64,000 bases of DNA from Thalassoglobus sp. JC818 (GCF_040717535.1 NZ_JBFEFI010000002.1:434001-498000), one strand, 5' to 3'; shown: positions 8,331 through 17,551, numbered from the stretch's first letter. The notes: generated by a model from the letters alone, not told the origin. Made by a program: numbers and translations.

Positions 8331-9467
8331 ATGAAAAATCCAATCGTCAATGAAGATCGTCAATTGAATCAAAGTCTGGAGTGTGACGACCTCCTCTTGC
8401 ATTCACTCAAAGAAGAAGATCAGCGTCGCAGTCGCCGTTCGCTCATTCTCACGACTCTCGGTGTGCTAGGCGTCGTCGGGTTGATGGCGATGGTCTTTGT
8501 GCCAAATCAGGGCGAGGCACGAGGCGCTTCCAATCTCACGGAGGAAGGTTGGCAGTTGTGGAACAAACAACAGTTCGCAGAGGCTGAGCAAAAGTTCGGC
8601 GACGCGATCAAGCACGATGCGACTTCTGTGAATGCCTGGAATGGGCTCGGCTGGGCGCGTGTCAATCAGGGGAAGAATGCTTCGGCAGTGGAAGCCTTCG
8701 AACGATGTCTCAAGCTGGAACCGAAGCTCCCGGGAGCATTGAACGGAATGGGGCAAGCTCTGTTGGCACAACGCAAGTACGATGAAGCGAGAGAGTTTCT
8801 GTTGAAGGCGGCCCCTCAGGCTCCCGCAGCCTGGTATGGGCTTGCAAGATTGGAACTCCTCGCAGGCAACTTCAAGGAGGCCGAGAAGTGGTCTCGAAAA
8901 ATTGCCAATACAGATCCCAAGAACGAACTCGTGCAAAAGATGCTGACAGCTTCGGAGAAGAAGGAACTGGATGATGCTTTGCGACAACTGATCGAACCAC
9001 CTAGTGCAACGAACGCGAGCGTCGCTGGAGCGTGGCGTCTTTTGAATTCGGGAGATGCGAGCGCAGCGAGAGACCAGTTCAAGGAAGTTCTGAAAGAGTC
9101 ACCGGATGATCTGAGTGCACTGAACGGATTAGGTTTCGCACTGCTCAATCTCGGAGATTTTGAGGAAGCCAAGCCGTACTTTCAGAAGTGTGTCGACTCA
9201 ACTGAAGATGCTTTCGGCGCGATGAATGGACTCGCGAGATGCTACAAAGCTGAAGGGAACAACGAGAAAGCAATTGAGCTCTGGAAGGAGATGGTCGAAG
9301 GCATCGACGGAGTGAATGCCGGTACGGTCGGGCTGGCGGAGACTTACCTCGAAGAAGGGGACTACGAACAAGCTCAGAAGTATTTTCAGCAACTTGTCAA
9401 ATCGCAGCCTGACAATGCTTACTACAAAGAGAAGCTGGCAGCTGCGACTGCTGGAACTCAGAAGTGA
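8331..9467 (+). CDS. Membrane-anchored TPR protein
   Basis: 378 residues. A ~35-residue charged cytoplasmic start containing RRSRRS is followed by one hydrophobic helix (about 37-55), giving a signal-anchor with the bulk outside the membrane. From ~70 onwards there are at least seven tetratricopeptide repeats, with recurring motifs such as AWNGLGWARVNQG, ALNGMGQALLAQRKYDEA, ALNGLGFALLNLGDFEEA and AMNGLARCYKAEG. TPR proteins act as scaffolds; no enzymatic domain is present. It follows the DUF2089 regulator closely, and DUF2089 genes often head such small membrane-protein operons, so it may be the regulator's effector or sensor partner. Transcription ends at a strong hairpin 39 bp downstream. 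Confidence 0.85.
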   Translation: MKNPIVNEDRQLNQSLECDDLLLHSLKEEDQRRSRRSLILTTLGVLGVVGLMAMVFVPNQGEARGASNLTEEGWQLWNKQQFAEAEQKFGDAIKHDATSVNAWNGLGWARVNQGKNASAVEAFERCLKLEPKLPGALNGMGQALLAQRKYDEAREFLLKAAPQAPAAWYGLARLELLAGNFKEAEKWSRKIANTDPKNELVQKMLTASEKKELDDALRQLIEPPSATNASVAGAWRLLNSGDASAARDQFKEVLKESPDDLSALNGLGFALLNLGDFEEAKPYFQKCVDSTEDAFGAMNGLARCYKAEGNNEKAIELWKEMVEGIDGVNAGTVGLAETYLEEGDYEQAQKYFQQLVKSQPDNAYYKEKLAAATAGTQK

Positions 9468-9505
9468 TTCGAGTTCCGTCATTCAGATGAAGAGGTCATG
9501 AGAAT

Positions 9506-9537
9506 AGGAATCGTTGTCGCCACAACGATTCCTTTTT
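9506..9537 (+). terminator. Intrinsic terminator of the TPR gene
   Basis: A perfect 12-bp stem, AGGAATCGTTGT / ACAACGATTCCT, with a four-base loop runs directly into TTTTT. It is placed 39 bp after the TPR gene stop and before the convergent SNF2 gene. Confidence 0.92.
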
Positions 9538-9670
9538 GTGTTTCTCAACACGTTCAAAACCACGAAGTCGGCGTCGGCCAACCGTCGTTTTGTCAGAGCC
9601 GAGGATCGATTATGTCCGCGCGAAGCAATGATCTCCAGGACTCGCAACGGCTGCTTGGCCGATTCGTCGA

Positions 9671-12600
9671 TTAGGAGAGCAACAGTTCGAGGTCTTCGGT
9701 TGTCAGGTCTTTCAACGGAGCATTGTCCGCTTCGAGGATGGCATCCGCGAGTTCGCGTTTCTTCTGTTGCAGGTCGAGAATCTTCTCTTCGACGGTGTCT
9801 CGACAGATCAGTCGATACGCGAAAACTTGATTCTTCTGTCCAACACGGTGTGCACGGTCGATCGCCTGAGCTTCAACTGCAGGGTTCCACCATGGGTCGA
9901 GAAGGAACACGTATTCCGCAGCTGTCAGGTTCAAACCGAGTCCCCCAGCTTTGAGCGAAATCAGGAACACCGAAGTGTCTGGATCGTTCTGAAACTGATC
10001 GACAACATCCTTTCGCTTGCGGGTCTGTCCGTCGAGATACGCGTACTTGACGCCGCGTTTGTCGAGGTGCTTTTTCACGATCGACAACATGCTCGTGAAC
10101 TGTGAGAAGACGAGCGACTTGTGACCTTCCTCGATCAGTTCTTCGAGTTGAGGGCAAAGCGCGTCGAGTTTCGCGTAAGCGTCTTCTTCAGCTCCGCGAT
10201 CCAGCAGGGCAGGGTGACAGGCAGCCTGACGCAGTCGCAATAATGCCTCAAGGACATGCATGCGAGATTTGCCCATACCCTGTTTCTTGACCAGGCCAAG
10301 CAATGAGTCTCGGTAGTGGTCGCGGAGTTCGGAGTACAGTTCGCGTTGGCGTTGCCCCATTCGGCAGTAAATCGTTTCTTCGAACTTGTTGGGCAGTTCC
10401 TTCGCCACTTCGCCTTTGGTTCGTCGCAGAACAAACGGGCGAACACCTTGCGAAATCAACTGGCGCGATTTCGGATTCGCTGAATCGACTGCGTGAGTTT
10501 TGAAGATGGCACTTCGTCCGAGCATCCCCGGATTGAGGAACTCGAAGATCGACCACAAATCGCCGAGGTGGTTTTCGATCGGCGTACCACTCAATGCGAC
10601 GCGGTTCTGGGCACGAATCAGTCGCGAGGCTTTCGCTGCCTGCGAAGATGCGTTCTTGATTGTTTGAGCTTCATCGAGAACCGCGTAATCGAACTGAATG
10701 TCCTTCAGCTCCATGATGTCGCGACGCAATGTTCCATAGGTCGTCAAGACAACGTCGGTCTTTGGAATGTCCGGCAGGTGTGCCGACCGCAGGGGACCGG
10801 TGTATTCAACGAAGGTCAGATCGGGAGCGAATTTTTGCAGCTCCTGAACCCAGTTGAACATCAGTGACTTTGGAACGACGACGATCGACGGAATTTTCTC
10901 TTCGCGTTTGGTAATGCGATCCTGCATGAGGGCCAGCATCTGAACCGTCTTTCCGAGACCCATGTCGTCCGCAAGACATCCCCCGAATCCGTACTCCTGA
11001 AGGAAGGAAAGCCATCCCAATCCTTCTCGCTGGTACGTTCGAAGTTCTCCGCGGAAGTCCTCCGGTTCACGGCGTTCGCGAACGCCTTCAAATGTCGAGA
11101 GTTTGGATCGAAGTTCCAGATAGCGCTCATCGAAGTCGACAAATTCCTGAGCTGAAAGCAGTGCGTCGACGAGTCCGATTTGTGTTGTCGAGAAACGCAG
11201 ACCTTCCTCGTCAGTTGTGCCGAGTCCCGCCAGAATGCCGTATTGCTGAAGCCATTCCTCCGGCAGAATTCCGAGCGAACCGTCGTCGAGGCGAATCGTT
11301 TGGTCGCCGCGAGTCAGGGCTGCCAGAAGCTCTGGGAAGTTCGCTTTTTTTCCTTCGAAGTCGACGTCTGCTGTCAGTTCGAACCAATCGATGCCTGAGC
11401 GAACGTTGAACTTCACCGCTCCCGGCTGTCGGACTTCTTTCCCGTCCGCTTGAACTTCCCAACCGTCGGCGACAAGTTCGCGCACAGCGCGTCCGAGTTC
11501 GCTCACGGGGATATCGACGTCATGTGCACTTTGTCGATGTTCAACGAGTCGGCGGAATCCGAGTTCGTTCAACTTCGACCAGCAACTCGATTCGCGTTGT
11601 TGATCGCGAAGCAGGCAGCGACCTTCGTCGCGCTGAACGATGGCCCATTGCAGGTTAGATGCAGAGACCTTTGTTCCCAAGTAATCGAACTCGATCGTTC
11701 CGTGGATGCGTTCGTGCTTCCAACTCCGCTGTTTTGGAGATTTGAAGATCAGACGCGGATTTGGAGTCGGCCGGACCTCTTCGAGTTGCAACTCTTCAGG
11801 CAAGTCGAGTTGCGGAAGCGTCGGCATATCGAGAATCCAGTCGACCAGATCCTGTTGTTCACCGTCTTGCGCGACCATCTTCTGATCGGCGGTCAACATC
11901 GGCACCCAGTCGAATGCCCCGAAGTCTTCGAGGCGATAGATCATCTCTTGAGTGGCGACCAGACCTCCCGGCAGCAGGAGTTCGCAATCGTCGAGTTTGA
12001 GTCGTTCGTCGTCTCGACGGACTTCCCCTTCCAGCCTCCAGGTGTCGTCTTCTTCGCTCTGGTTGAGAACCAGGCAAAGCTTCCAGGGATTTACGCTTTC
12101 CCAGTTGAGCGGCGGCCGTTCTTTTTCCGACTCGTCGAGATACCGCAGGCGATTTGATTTCGCCATCAATGGAAGAATCAGTTCGCACAGTTCGAACGGA
12201 ACGCGGTAGCGGAAGACGGAAGTCTGAAATTCCGCCTGTTGTGCCATCCATCCGGTACGTTCTGGCGTTCCCCCAGCGAGAAACGCGAGGATCTTCCGAT
12301 CGTCTGCGTGTTCGATGTCTTCCAGACGACCGGGGCGCAACTTCAGTGGTTTCAGTTTTCCCCACTGACCGTTGCTGCGTCGTTGTCGCTGCGAAGTTTG
12401 AATGATGAGCTGTTTTGATTTCAGGCTTTCTTCGACATCGATCTCGAAGAAGATCTCTCTCTCTTTGGAATCCGCAGAGGCCGGGCCGCGCGACTGAGTC
12501 GGCATTTCCGAACGCAACGTCTGCAGCTTCGACTCCCACTCGCGAACTTGGCGCGGAGCAGGTTTCGTCGCTGTCTGTGTGGTGGTTTGCGTCGTCGATT

Positions 12601-12997
12601 TCGTAGGCCGGAAGATTTCGTTGACGTCGATATCTTCGTCCCACTCGTCGAGCAGATGGCTCGGCTGATACAGAACTTCAGCAGCGAATGGCGGGATTGA
12701 TCCGGCACGGGGAACGCCGGTCAGGTAGTCACCCTCGTCGACGGCGAGAATGGTCGCCCAAAGATGTTTGCATGCCGGTTCTTTGGACTGAGCGTCACCG
12801 ACACAGGAGCAGAACATGCGAAGTTCATCACCTTGTCGGCTGAGATGTGTCTGGTATTCCACACCATCTCGAACAGCGCCGTGTAAATCGTCGGGAGTGA
12901 CTCGGACGATCGAAACGCGCTCCGCCTGAACGTAAGCCTGTCCACGAAAGCGGATGTCTCCGCGAAACTTATTCTCAAGAAGTTGTGCCAGCGACAC
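9671..12997 (-). CDS. SWIM-domain SNF2/RapA-type DNA-dependent ATPase
   Basis: 1108 residues. The GTG start has GGGAGG just upstream; the next start would lose the SWIM domain. Residues 62-78 form a SWIM zinc site: Cys63-x-Cys65, then Cys76-x-His78 in ACKHLW. A long middle region (~100-630) matches the SNF2-associated helical/beta part of bacterial members. The ATPase core follows: LADDMGLGKTVQ (Walker A, near 680), VLDEAQTIKN (DEAQ box, near 775), SGTPIEN, then the helicase C-terminal half with LVFSQFTSML, SLKAGGLGLNLT and DRAHRVGQ. This is the standard bacterial SWI2/SNF2 stand-alone translocase, acting on DNA-protein complexes rather than unwinding. The target is unknown. No restriction or defence genes adjoin it. 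It is transcribed alone. Confidence 0.93.
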   Translation of the reverse strand: MSLAQLLENKFRGDIRFRGQAYVQAERVSIVRVTPDDLHGAVRDGVEYQTHLSRQGDELRMFCSCVGDAQSKEPACKHLWATILAVDEGDYLTGVPRAGSIPPFAAEVLYQPSHLLDEWDEDIDVNEIFRPTKSTTQTTTQTATKPAPRQVREWESKLQTLRSEMPTQSRGPASADSKEREIFFEIDVEESLKSKQLIIQTSQRQRRSNGQWGKLKPLKLRPGRLEDIEHADDRKILAFLAGGTPERTGWMAQQAEFQTSVFRYRVPFELCELILPLMAKSNRLRYLDESEKERPPLNWESVNPWKLCLVLNQSEEDDTWRLEGEVRRDDERLKLDDCELLLPGGLVATQEMIYRLEDFGAFDWVPMLTADQKMVAQDGEQQDLVDWILDMPTLPQLDLPEELQLEEVRPTPNPRLIFKSPKQRSWKHERIHGTIEFDYLGTKVSASNLQWAIVQRDEGRCLLRDQQRESSCWSKLNELGFRRLVEHRQSAHDVDIPVSELGRAVRELVADGWEVQADGKEVRQPGAVKFNVRSGIDWFELTADVDFEGKKANFPELLAALTRGDQTIRLDDGSLGILPEEWLQQYGILAGLGTTDEEGLRFSTTQIGLVDALLSAQEFVDFDERYLELRSKLSTFEGVRERREPEDFRGELRTYQREGLGWLSFLQEYGFGGCLADDMGLGKTVQMLALMQDRITKREEKIPSIVVVPKSLMFNWVQELQKFAPDLTFVEYTGPLRSAHLPDIPKTDVVLTTYGTLRRDIMELKDIQFDYAVLDEAQTIKNASSQAAKASRLIRAQNRVALSGTPIENHLGDLWSIFEFLNPGMLGRSAIFKTHAVDSANPKSRQLISQGVRPFVLRRTKGEVAKELPNKFEETIYCRMGQRQRELYSELRDHYRDSLLGLVKKQGMGKSRMHVLEALLRLRQAACHPALLDRGAEEDAYAKLDALCPQLEELIEEGHKSLVFSQFTSMLSIVKKHLDKRGVKYAYLDGQTRKRKDVVDQFQNDPDTSVFLISLKAGGLGLNLTAAEYVFLLDPWWNPAVEAQAIDRAHRVGQKNQVFAYRLICRDTVEEKILDLQQKKRELADAILEADNAPLKDLTTEDLELLLS

Positions 12998-13378
12998 AAA
13001 CCCCTCCCTGCCTAGCTTGGTGTTCCGCTGAGAAATGAACTTGTCTGAAGATCAGTTTCCCGCGACTCAATGATCCGAAAATACAAATCGCCCGAAAATC
13101 GAGCGCTTCCTCTCAGCCTACTGGAATCTCATTGTTGAGTGCCAGACTGTCTGGAAGAGAAATTGAAAGCATCCAGAATCTCGCATGCTTCCCTCTCGGG
13201 AATGCGCCATCCCAAATGCCGAAGAGAGTGATTGTATCGCCCGAACGCTTTTTCGACTCTGACTATTCCAAACTTTTTGTGTCACAAGTGAAAATGCCAA
13301 CAGCCTGCCGGGAAATCCAGGCAGGCTGTTGGAAGATTCTGCGAACGAAATACTGTTGAGAATTGATGTCAATCCTGA
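12998..13378. other. Intergenic region with terminator, otherwise empty
   Basis: 381 bp between the SNF2 gene start and the stop of the next minus-strand gene. It should contain the SNF2 promoter. The only clear structure is the 13-bp hairpin at 13297-13332. Short open frames here look random. Confidence 0.5.
13297..13332 (-). terminator. Hairpin terminator of the secreted propeller-like gene
   Basis: A perfect 13-bp inverted repeat, CCAACAGCCTGCC / GGCAGGCTGTTGG, with a 10-base loop lies 47 bp after the stop of the minus-strand gene. On that strand it is followed by a moderately T-rich tail (CATTTTCAC). Confidence 0.75.
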
Positions 13379-14473
13379 TTAAGGAAGCTCGACAGTTTTC
13401 AAGTTGAGTTGTCCGCCATCATCGATGAGAACGACAGCGTGTGTTGAATTGAGTTTGTCGAGTTCGACAACGTTCTGCCAGCTGGAAACAGTTTCGTAAG
13501 TTTGTCCGGCAGTTCCGCCACCTTCGACTCGTTCGGTCAGACCTTCTGATCGTTCAATGTCATTGGTGCTGATCTTCATCACTCCGCGAGCGCTGTTAGT
13601 GAGCAGCAGGTACTGTTCGCCATCTTTGGTGTAGACGATCATGTCGAGAGGACGGTTTCGATTTCCGAGCTCAGCGACGGTTGTTCCTTGAATGCGATCA
13701 GAAGAGTCGACTGCTGAGATTGGGAATTTGACGAGCGGTGTGCAAACGAAACCAGCCAGCAGGTTTGGTTCTCCATCAATCACGAATGGCACGAAAGTTC
13801 GGATGGCTGAAGTGTCCTCTGATCGTCCGTGTGCTGCGTGATAGATTTCGAGGCTGGCGCCTTTGTCCGCTTTGTTGAATGGGAAAACCATTGTGCGGAC
13901 GCCAGAAGGCGAGTCACTTTTTCGAAGCCCGGAGACAATGATTTCTCCATCGACAAAAGCAATGTCTGTGATGCTGTCGTCCCGCAGGTTTCGTTGTCGT
14001 CGGCCGTCGCCCACAACTGCATCTTCAGGAGCGTCTGTCAGTTCTTTTTTAGCGAAGTGAACTTTGTCGAGAGAGACAACTTTCACTTTGCTGTTGCTGA
14101 CACTGATCAGGACGGGTCCTTTGCCTTCGACGGTCGCCAGAAGAAACGCATTTCCGGTTTCAGGATTGACCGCCAGGTCATTCACTGTGACTGCATCGGC
14201 GGAAGCACCAACTGCAGATGCGATCGCGTCTTTCACTCCATCGAGGTCGTGTTCGACTCCGGTTGGATCACCATGGCTGTCACCAGTTTGAATGGCGAAG
14301 ACAGCTGCCCCTTTGGGATCACCGATGAAAAGGATTCCGCTCGGCCCAAAGGTCATTGGTCCGGCGGACTGAATGTCAGGAGTTCCTTCCGACAGGCCGT
14401 AGAGATCAGCCGCTGAGGAAGTGGCTGCAACGAAATGCAGCAGCACAGCCAGTGAGAGAAGTGTACGAACCAT
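13379..14473 (-). CDS. Secreted beta-propeller-like protein of unknown function
   Basis: 364 residues from the ATG at 14473, which has AAGGA nine bases upstream. A longer frame reaches 14599 but gives no plausible leader. The first 22 residues are a clear signal peptide (MVRTLLSLAVLLHF..ATSSAAD). The mature part reads like NHL or six-bladed propeller repeats: GPMTFGPSGILFIGDPKGAAVFAI, then DLAVNPETGNAFLL, ITDIAFVDGEIIVSGL, FVPFVIDGEPNLLAGF and MIVYTKDGEQYLLLTN. There is no recognisable catalytic motif. The fold is inferred from these blade-like strings. It stands alone, divergent from the EEP-family gene, and ends at the hairpin at 13297-13332. Confidence 0.75.
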   Translation of the reverse strand: MVRTLLSLAVLLHFVAATSSAADLYGLSEGTPDIQSAGPMTFGPSGILFIGDPKGAAVFAIQTGDSHGDPTGVEHDLDGVKDAIASAVGASADAVTVNDLAVNPETGNAFLLATVEGKGPVLISVSNSKVKVVSLDKVHFAKKELTDAPEDAVVGDGRRQRNLRDDSITDIAFVDGEIIVSGLRKSDSPSGVRTMVFPFNKADKGASLEIYHAAHGRSEDTSAIRTFVPFVIDGEPNLLAGFVCTPLVKFPISAVDSSDRIQGTTVAELGNRNRPLDMIVYTKDGEQYLLLTNSARGVMKISTNDIERSEGLTERVEGGGTAGQTYETVSSWQNVVELDKLNSTHAVVLIDDGGQLNLKTVELP

Positions 14474-14679
14474 GAGTACCATCCTTACTGCGATTAAAGA
14501 CAAACCCGCGCGACGACTCGATGATACCCATGTCAAGATCAGAGACTCAAACGTCCATTGATGGGTTTTTGCATGTTCTTCTGAAACTGTTAATATCATC
14601 AGACAAGCTTCATTCGTAAGAATGATGTTCCCGGAGAGTGTTCCGACTTCTCACTCAACTCCATGAGCTCGACCAAAAT

Positions 14680-15546
14680 ATGACCCGAATAACCATTGGC
14701 GCAATGTGTTTTCTCATCCTGACCACCTTCTCACTTCAGGCCGAAGATTCGACTGCTGTGAGAGTGATGAGTTTCAACATTCGGTACGGGACCGCCAATG
14801 ACGGGGATCACGTTTGGGACAACCGAAAAGAGTTCGTCGTCGAGACGATCGAGGCTTTCGCTCCAGATCTGCTTGGAACGCAAGAGACGCTTAAGTTCCA
14901 GAAAGACTACCTGCACGAACACCTTTCCGAATATCATGTCATCGGAGTTGGGCGTGATGATGGTCAGGAGGCAGGTGAAATGATGGCTGTCTACATTCGC
15001 AAATCACGATTTGAAATTCTCGACAGCGGTCACTTCTGGTACAGCGAGACACCGAACGAACCGGGTTCGAAAGCGTGGGACACCAGTTTGCCCCGCATGG
15101 CAACGTGGGTGAAATTGAGTGATCGAGCACAAGACGGACGAACCATCTGGTTCTTCAACACTCACTTCGATCATCGAGGAAGCGAAGCCCGTCGCGAATC
15201 CGCATCGCTGTTGCGCAGAATGGTCTCGCAACTCGCTGGCAAAGATCCAGCGATCATTACCGGCGACTTCAATGCTCCTGAAGGCAGCGATGTCTACAAC
15301 AACCTCTTCGAAGGAGAGACTCCGATTCCGTTGACCGATACGTATCGGAGTTTCCACTCGGACTCAGATGAGAACGCCGGCACTTCCGGAGGTTTCACAC
15401 TTAAGGATCGTGGAACAAGAAGAATTGACTGGATCGGATGCTCGAAACAGTTCTCGGTTCTGTCAGCGGAAATCGATCGCACCAATCGAGACGGAGTAAC
15501 TCCCTCAGATCACTTCCCAGTCACAGCGGTTCTGCAACTGAAGTAG
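14680..15546 (+). CDS. Secreted endonuclease/exonuclease/phosphatase-family protein
   Basis: 288 residues from the ATG at 14680; an in-frame GTG at 14638 would put extra polar residues before the signal peptide. The leader MTRITIGAMCFLILTTFSLQA is a typical signal sequence. The EEP catalytic set is complete: SFNIRYGT (Asn), LLGTQET (metal Glu), NTHFDHRG (His), GDFNAPEGS (Asp/Asn) and SDHFPV (Asp-His). The family covers DNase I-like nucleases, sphingomyelinases and inositol phosphatases. The short form with WFFNTHFDH and WIGCS is common in planctomycetes and Bacteroidetes, where substrates are mostly unknown. An extracytoplasmic phosphodiesterase is the safe call. It is monocistronic and converges with the DsrE gene on a shared hairpin. 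Confidence 0.88.
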   Translation: MTRITIGAMCFLILTTFSLQAEDSTAVRVMSFNIRYGTANDGDHVWDNRKEFVVETIEAFAPDLLGTQETLKFQKDYLHEHLSEYHVIGVGRDDGQEAGEMMAVYIRKSRFEILDSGHFWYSETPNEPGSKAWDTSLPRMATWVKLSDRAQDGRTIWFFNTHFDHRGSEARRESASLLRRMVSQLAGKDPAIITGDFNAPEGSDVYNNLFEGETPIPLTDTYRSFHSDSDENAGTSGGFTLKDRGTRRIDWIGCSKQFSVLSAEIDRTNRDGVTPSDHFPVTAVLQLK

Positions 15547-15580
15547 TAGATTCTGGAAGCACGACGATTCATTGCGAGCA

Positions 15581-15628
15581 GTCTCCGACATCCATCTTGT
15601 GGAATACAACAATGATGATGTCGGAGAC
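15581..15628. terminator. Long-loop hairpin between convergent genes
   Basis: A 12-bp perfect inverted repeat, GTCTCCGACATC (15581-15592) and GATGTCGGAGAC (15617-15628), has a 24-base spacer and is followed by GTTTTCGTTT on the plus strand. It sits between the EEP and DsrE gene ends and probably terminates both. Confidence 0.6.
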
Positions 15629-15656
15629 GTTTTCGTTTCGTAATGAATGTCAGCGA

Positions 15657-16106
15657 TTAAAACGTGAGCACGTGCGTCTCGGGATCTTTGATGAAGTCGG
15701 TCAGTGGTTTTCCCATCCCTTTGACTTCGAGGCCCAATTCCCGCAGTCGGTCTGCGACTCCGTATGAGTCGGCGCAAACGACACACGCTTGAAGGATCAC
15801 CCCATCTTTCTGCAGTTCTTGTATTTTGCTTTGCAGGTCTTTGTCAGCTGCGAGCAGTCTGGAGCTTGGGCCCCAGACGATCAGTCGAACTTCGTCAAAC
15901 CATTTCGCTTTCTTAGCAGCTTGTGCATACATCAAGACCATTCTATGAGCGACTTCCGGATCGGAACTCGTCCAGACAATGGCAAGTTTACTCGCAGAAG
16001 CAGACTTCTCTGGCACAGGTGTTTGTGCCTGGACCTCGCCGATGCAACAGAGAATTGCCAAGCATAAAATGGATGCGTACGTCGCCAACGAATAATTGCT
16101 CTGCAC
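15657..16106 (-). CDS. Exported DsrE-family protein
   Basis: 149 residues. The first ~28 are a signal peptide ending at GEVQAQ. The mature part has the DsrE/DsrF-like Rossmann pattern: KLAIVWTSSDPEVAHRMVLMYA, VRLIVWGPSSRLLAAD, a helix with IQELQKDGVILQACVVCADSYG, and GLEVKGMGKPLTDFI. The cysteine in ILQACVVCADS occupies the region of the reactive cysteine in DsrE/TusD proteins, which carry sulfur as a persulfide. Most characterised relatives are cytoplasmic sulfur-relay subunits, so the signal peptide is noteworthy. No sulfur-oxidation gene is adjacent. Function in the periplasm is unknown. Confidence 0.75.
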   Translation of the reverse strand: MQSNYSLATYASILCLAILCCIGEVQAQTPVPEKSASASKLAIVWTSSDPEVAHRMVLMYAQAAKKAKWFDEVRLIVWGPSSRLLAADKDLQSKIQELQKDGVILQACVVCADSYGVADRLRELGLEVKGMGKPLTDFIKDPETHVLTF

Positions 16107-16424
16107 CGTAGTGCTCCTCCAAAAGGTTTCTTGAGCGATTCCGTTATTGAGCGTAACAAAAGTTTTCTGAAGCGGCGCTCATCCGTTGTGGCGTTTCAAT
16201 TGCCGTTGAAGTCCAAAGTGTTGAGACGTTCAGGCGGCGAACGGATTTCCCCAGATTTTGATTCCAGCCGGAAGAAATTCGGGAAACTGGTCTCGGAAGA
16301 ATTCCGGTTTTTCCGATAGTATCACGGAGTCACCTGCTCAATTTCCCAATTTTCGGGGAATTCATGTTCGACGGTGATTGAAGGCGGCACATTTTGCCGC
16401 AGCCTCTTCGGCAGGAATTCAAGG
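16107..16424. other. Divergent intergenic region
   Basis: 318 bp between the DsrE gene (minus) and the PhyH gene (plus). Both promoters are expected here. No confident motif or gene was found. Confidence 0.4.
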
Positions 16425-17519
16425 ATGAATCTGAAGCCCAAAATTCGACCTCTTTGGCAACGAGCACTGGCAATCCCAAGCTTAGCTGGTGTCATGGGAT
16501 ACAAAGCGGCCGGACTCCCAACGTTCTTTCTCCCACGTGCGCTTCGTTCCATTATTAACAACTGGCACTATTCGCAATTCTCAATGTTGCTGAAGTCCGG
16601 TTTGACTCGCGCTTACATTGATGAACCATGCGAGTTCAAAGTGCCGGAGAAGGTGACCCCGAAGGCGAAAGTCGCTCCCGAATTTCAGCTGAGCGAAGAT
16701 CAACTGAAATCCTTCTACGAGAACGGATTCATTGGTCCATTCGACGCGTTTACCCGCGAAGAAATGGCAGATTTCCGTGAAGAAATGCTTCGAGAAGAAA
16801 AAGCCGTCTCTCCAACATACAACTTCGTGACTCCACGCGATCCGCATTTCCATATGCCTCGCGTCTGGAGCTACATGAAGTCACCAGCGATTACAGAGCG
16901 AGTGGCTCAGATTCTCGGTGAAGACTTGCTCGTGTGGCGATCGCAGTTCTTCTACAAGGGACCGAAAGCGCCTGCAATTCAGTGGCATCAGGCCAGCACG
17001 TTCATGGTTGAAGACTATCTCGACCCAGCCATTTTCCCACCAAACCTCAATGAAATGTTTCAATTGACCGTTTGGGTGGCCGTCGATGACTCCACTTATG
17101 AAAACGGATGCATTGAGTTCTTGAAGGGCTCACATGAGAAAGTCCGAACGATCAAATTCGGCGGACAGGACGGCTTTTACGAAGCCAATTTCACGTTGGA
17201 ACACGATTACCCTTCAGATCGCATCGTGAAGCTTCCAGTGAAGTCGGGACAGTTCATCATCTTCACCGAACGCTGTATTCACGGTTCCGGTCCGAACACC
17301 ACCGATCGCCATCGCCTGGCGTTCAACATGCGGGTGATCCCGTCCAATGTCCCGGTTTACACAGATAAAGAAAAGTACCGCTCAGTCTACAACGGTGGAA
17401 AATACTCGTTGAAGAACTGGGGAGTCTCCGTCCTCCGCGGCGAAGACAAATACCAGTTGAGCCGCACTCGACAGCCACAAACAGTTGAAGAAGCTCAACA
17501 GCAGCGACGTGCTGCTTAG
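16425..17519 (+). CDS. Phytanoyl-CoA dioxygenase (PhyH) family protein with HxA iron motif
   Basis: 364 residues from the ATG at 16425 (AGGA nine bases upstream); the frame extends to 16374. The double-stranded beta-helix of PhyH-type Fe(II)/2-oxoglutarate enzymes covers ~100-340. Visible are GFIGPFDAFT, IQWHQAST (His188-Gln-Ala190), FQLTVWVAVDD, NGCIEFLKGSH, the distal His286 in CIHGSGPN, and RHRLAFNMR for 2-oxoglutarate. In hydroxylases the first motif is HxD; here the Asp position is Ala. The same change (HxA/HxG) defines Fe(II)/2OG halogenases such as SyrB2, where halide replaces the carboxylate. Whether this protein halogenates, uses another ligand or is inactive cannot be told. It is a single-gene unit ending at a strong terminator. 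Confidence 0.85.
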   Translation: MNLKPKIRPLWQRALAIPSLAGVMGYKAAGLPTFFLPRALRSIINNWHYSQFSMLLKSGLTRAYIDEPCEFKVPEKVTPKAKVAPEFQLSEDQLKSFYENGFIGPFDAFTREEMADFREEMLREEKAVSPTYNFVTPRDPHFHMPRVWSYMKSPAITERVAQILGEDLLVWRSQFFYKGPKAPAIQWHQASTFMVEDYLDPAIFPPNLNEMFQLTVWVAVDDSTYENGCIEFLKGSHEKVRTIKFGGQDGFYEANFTLEHDYPSDRIVKLPVKSGQFIIFTERCIHGSGPNTTDRHRLAFNMRVIPSNVPVYTDKEKYRSVYNGGKYSLKNWGVSVLRGEDKYQLSRTRQPQTVEEAQQQRRAA

Positions 17520-17551
17520 GCGGTTCTGTAGAACTGCTCGACGAAATCGAT

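Noticed and set aside
11450-12157. 235-codon plus-strand open frame
   Set aside because: Opposite the SNF2 gene; an artefact of its codon usage.
11859-12644. 261-codon minus-strand frame inside the SNF2 gene
   Set aside because: Shifted frame of the same strand; Arg/Ser-rich shadow without domains.
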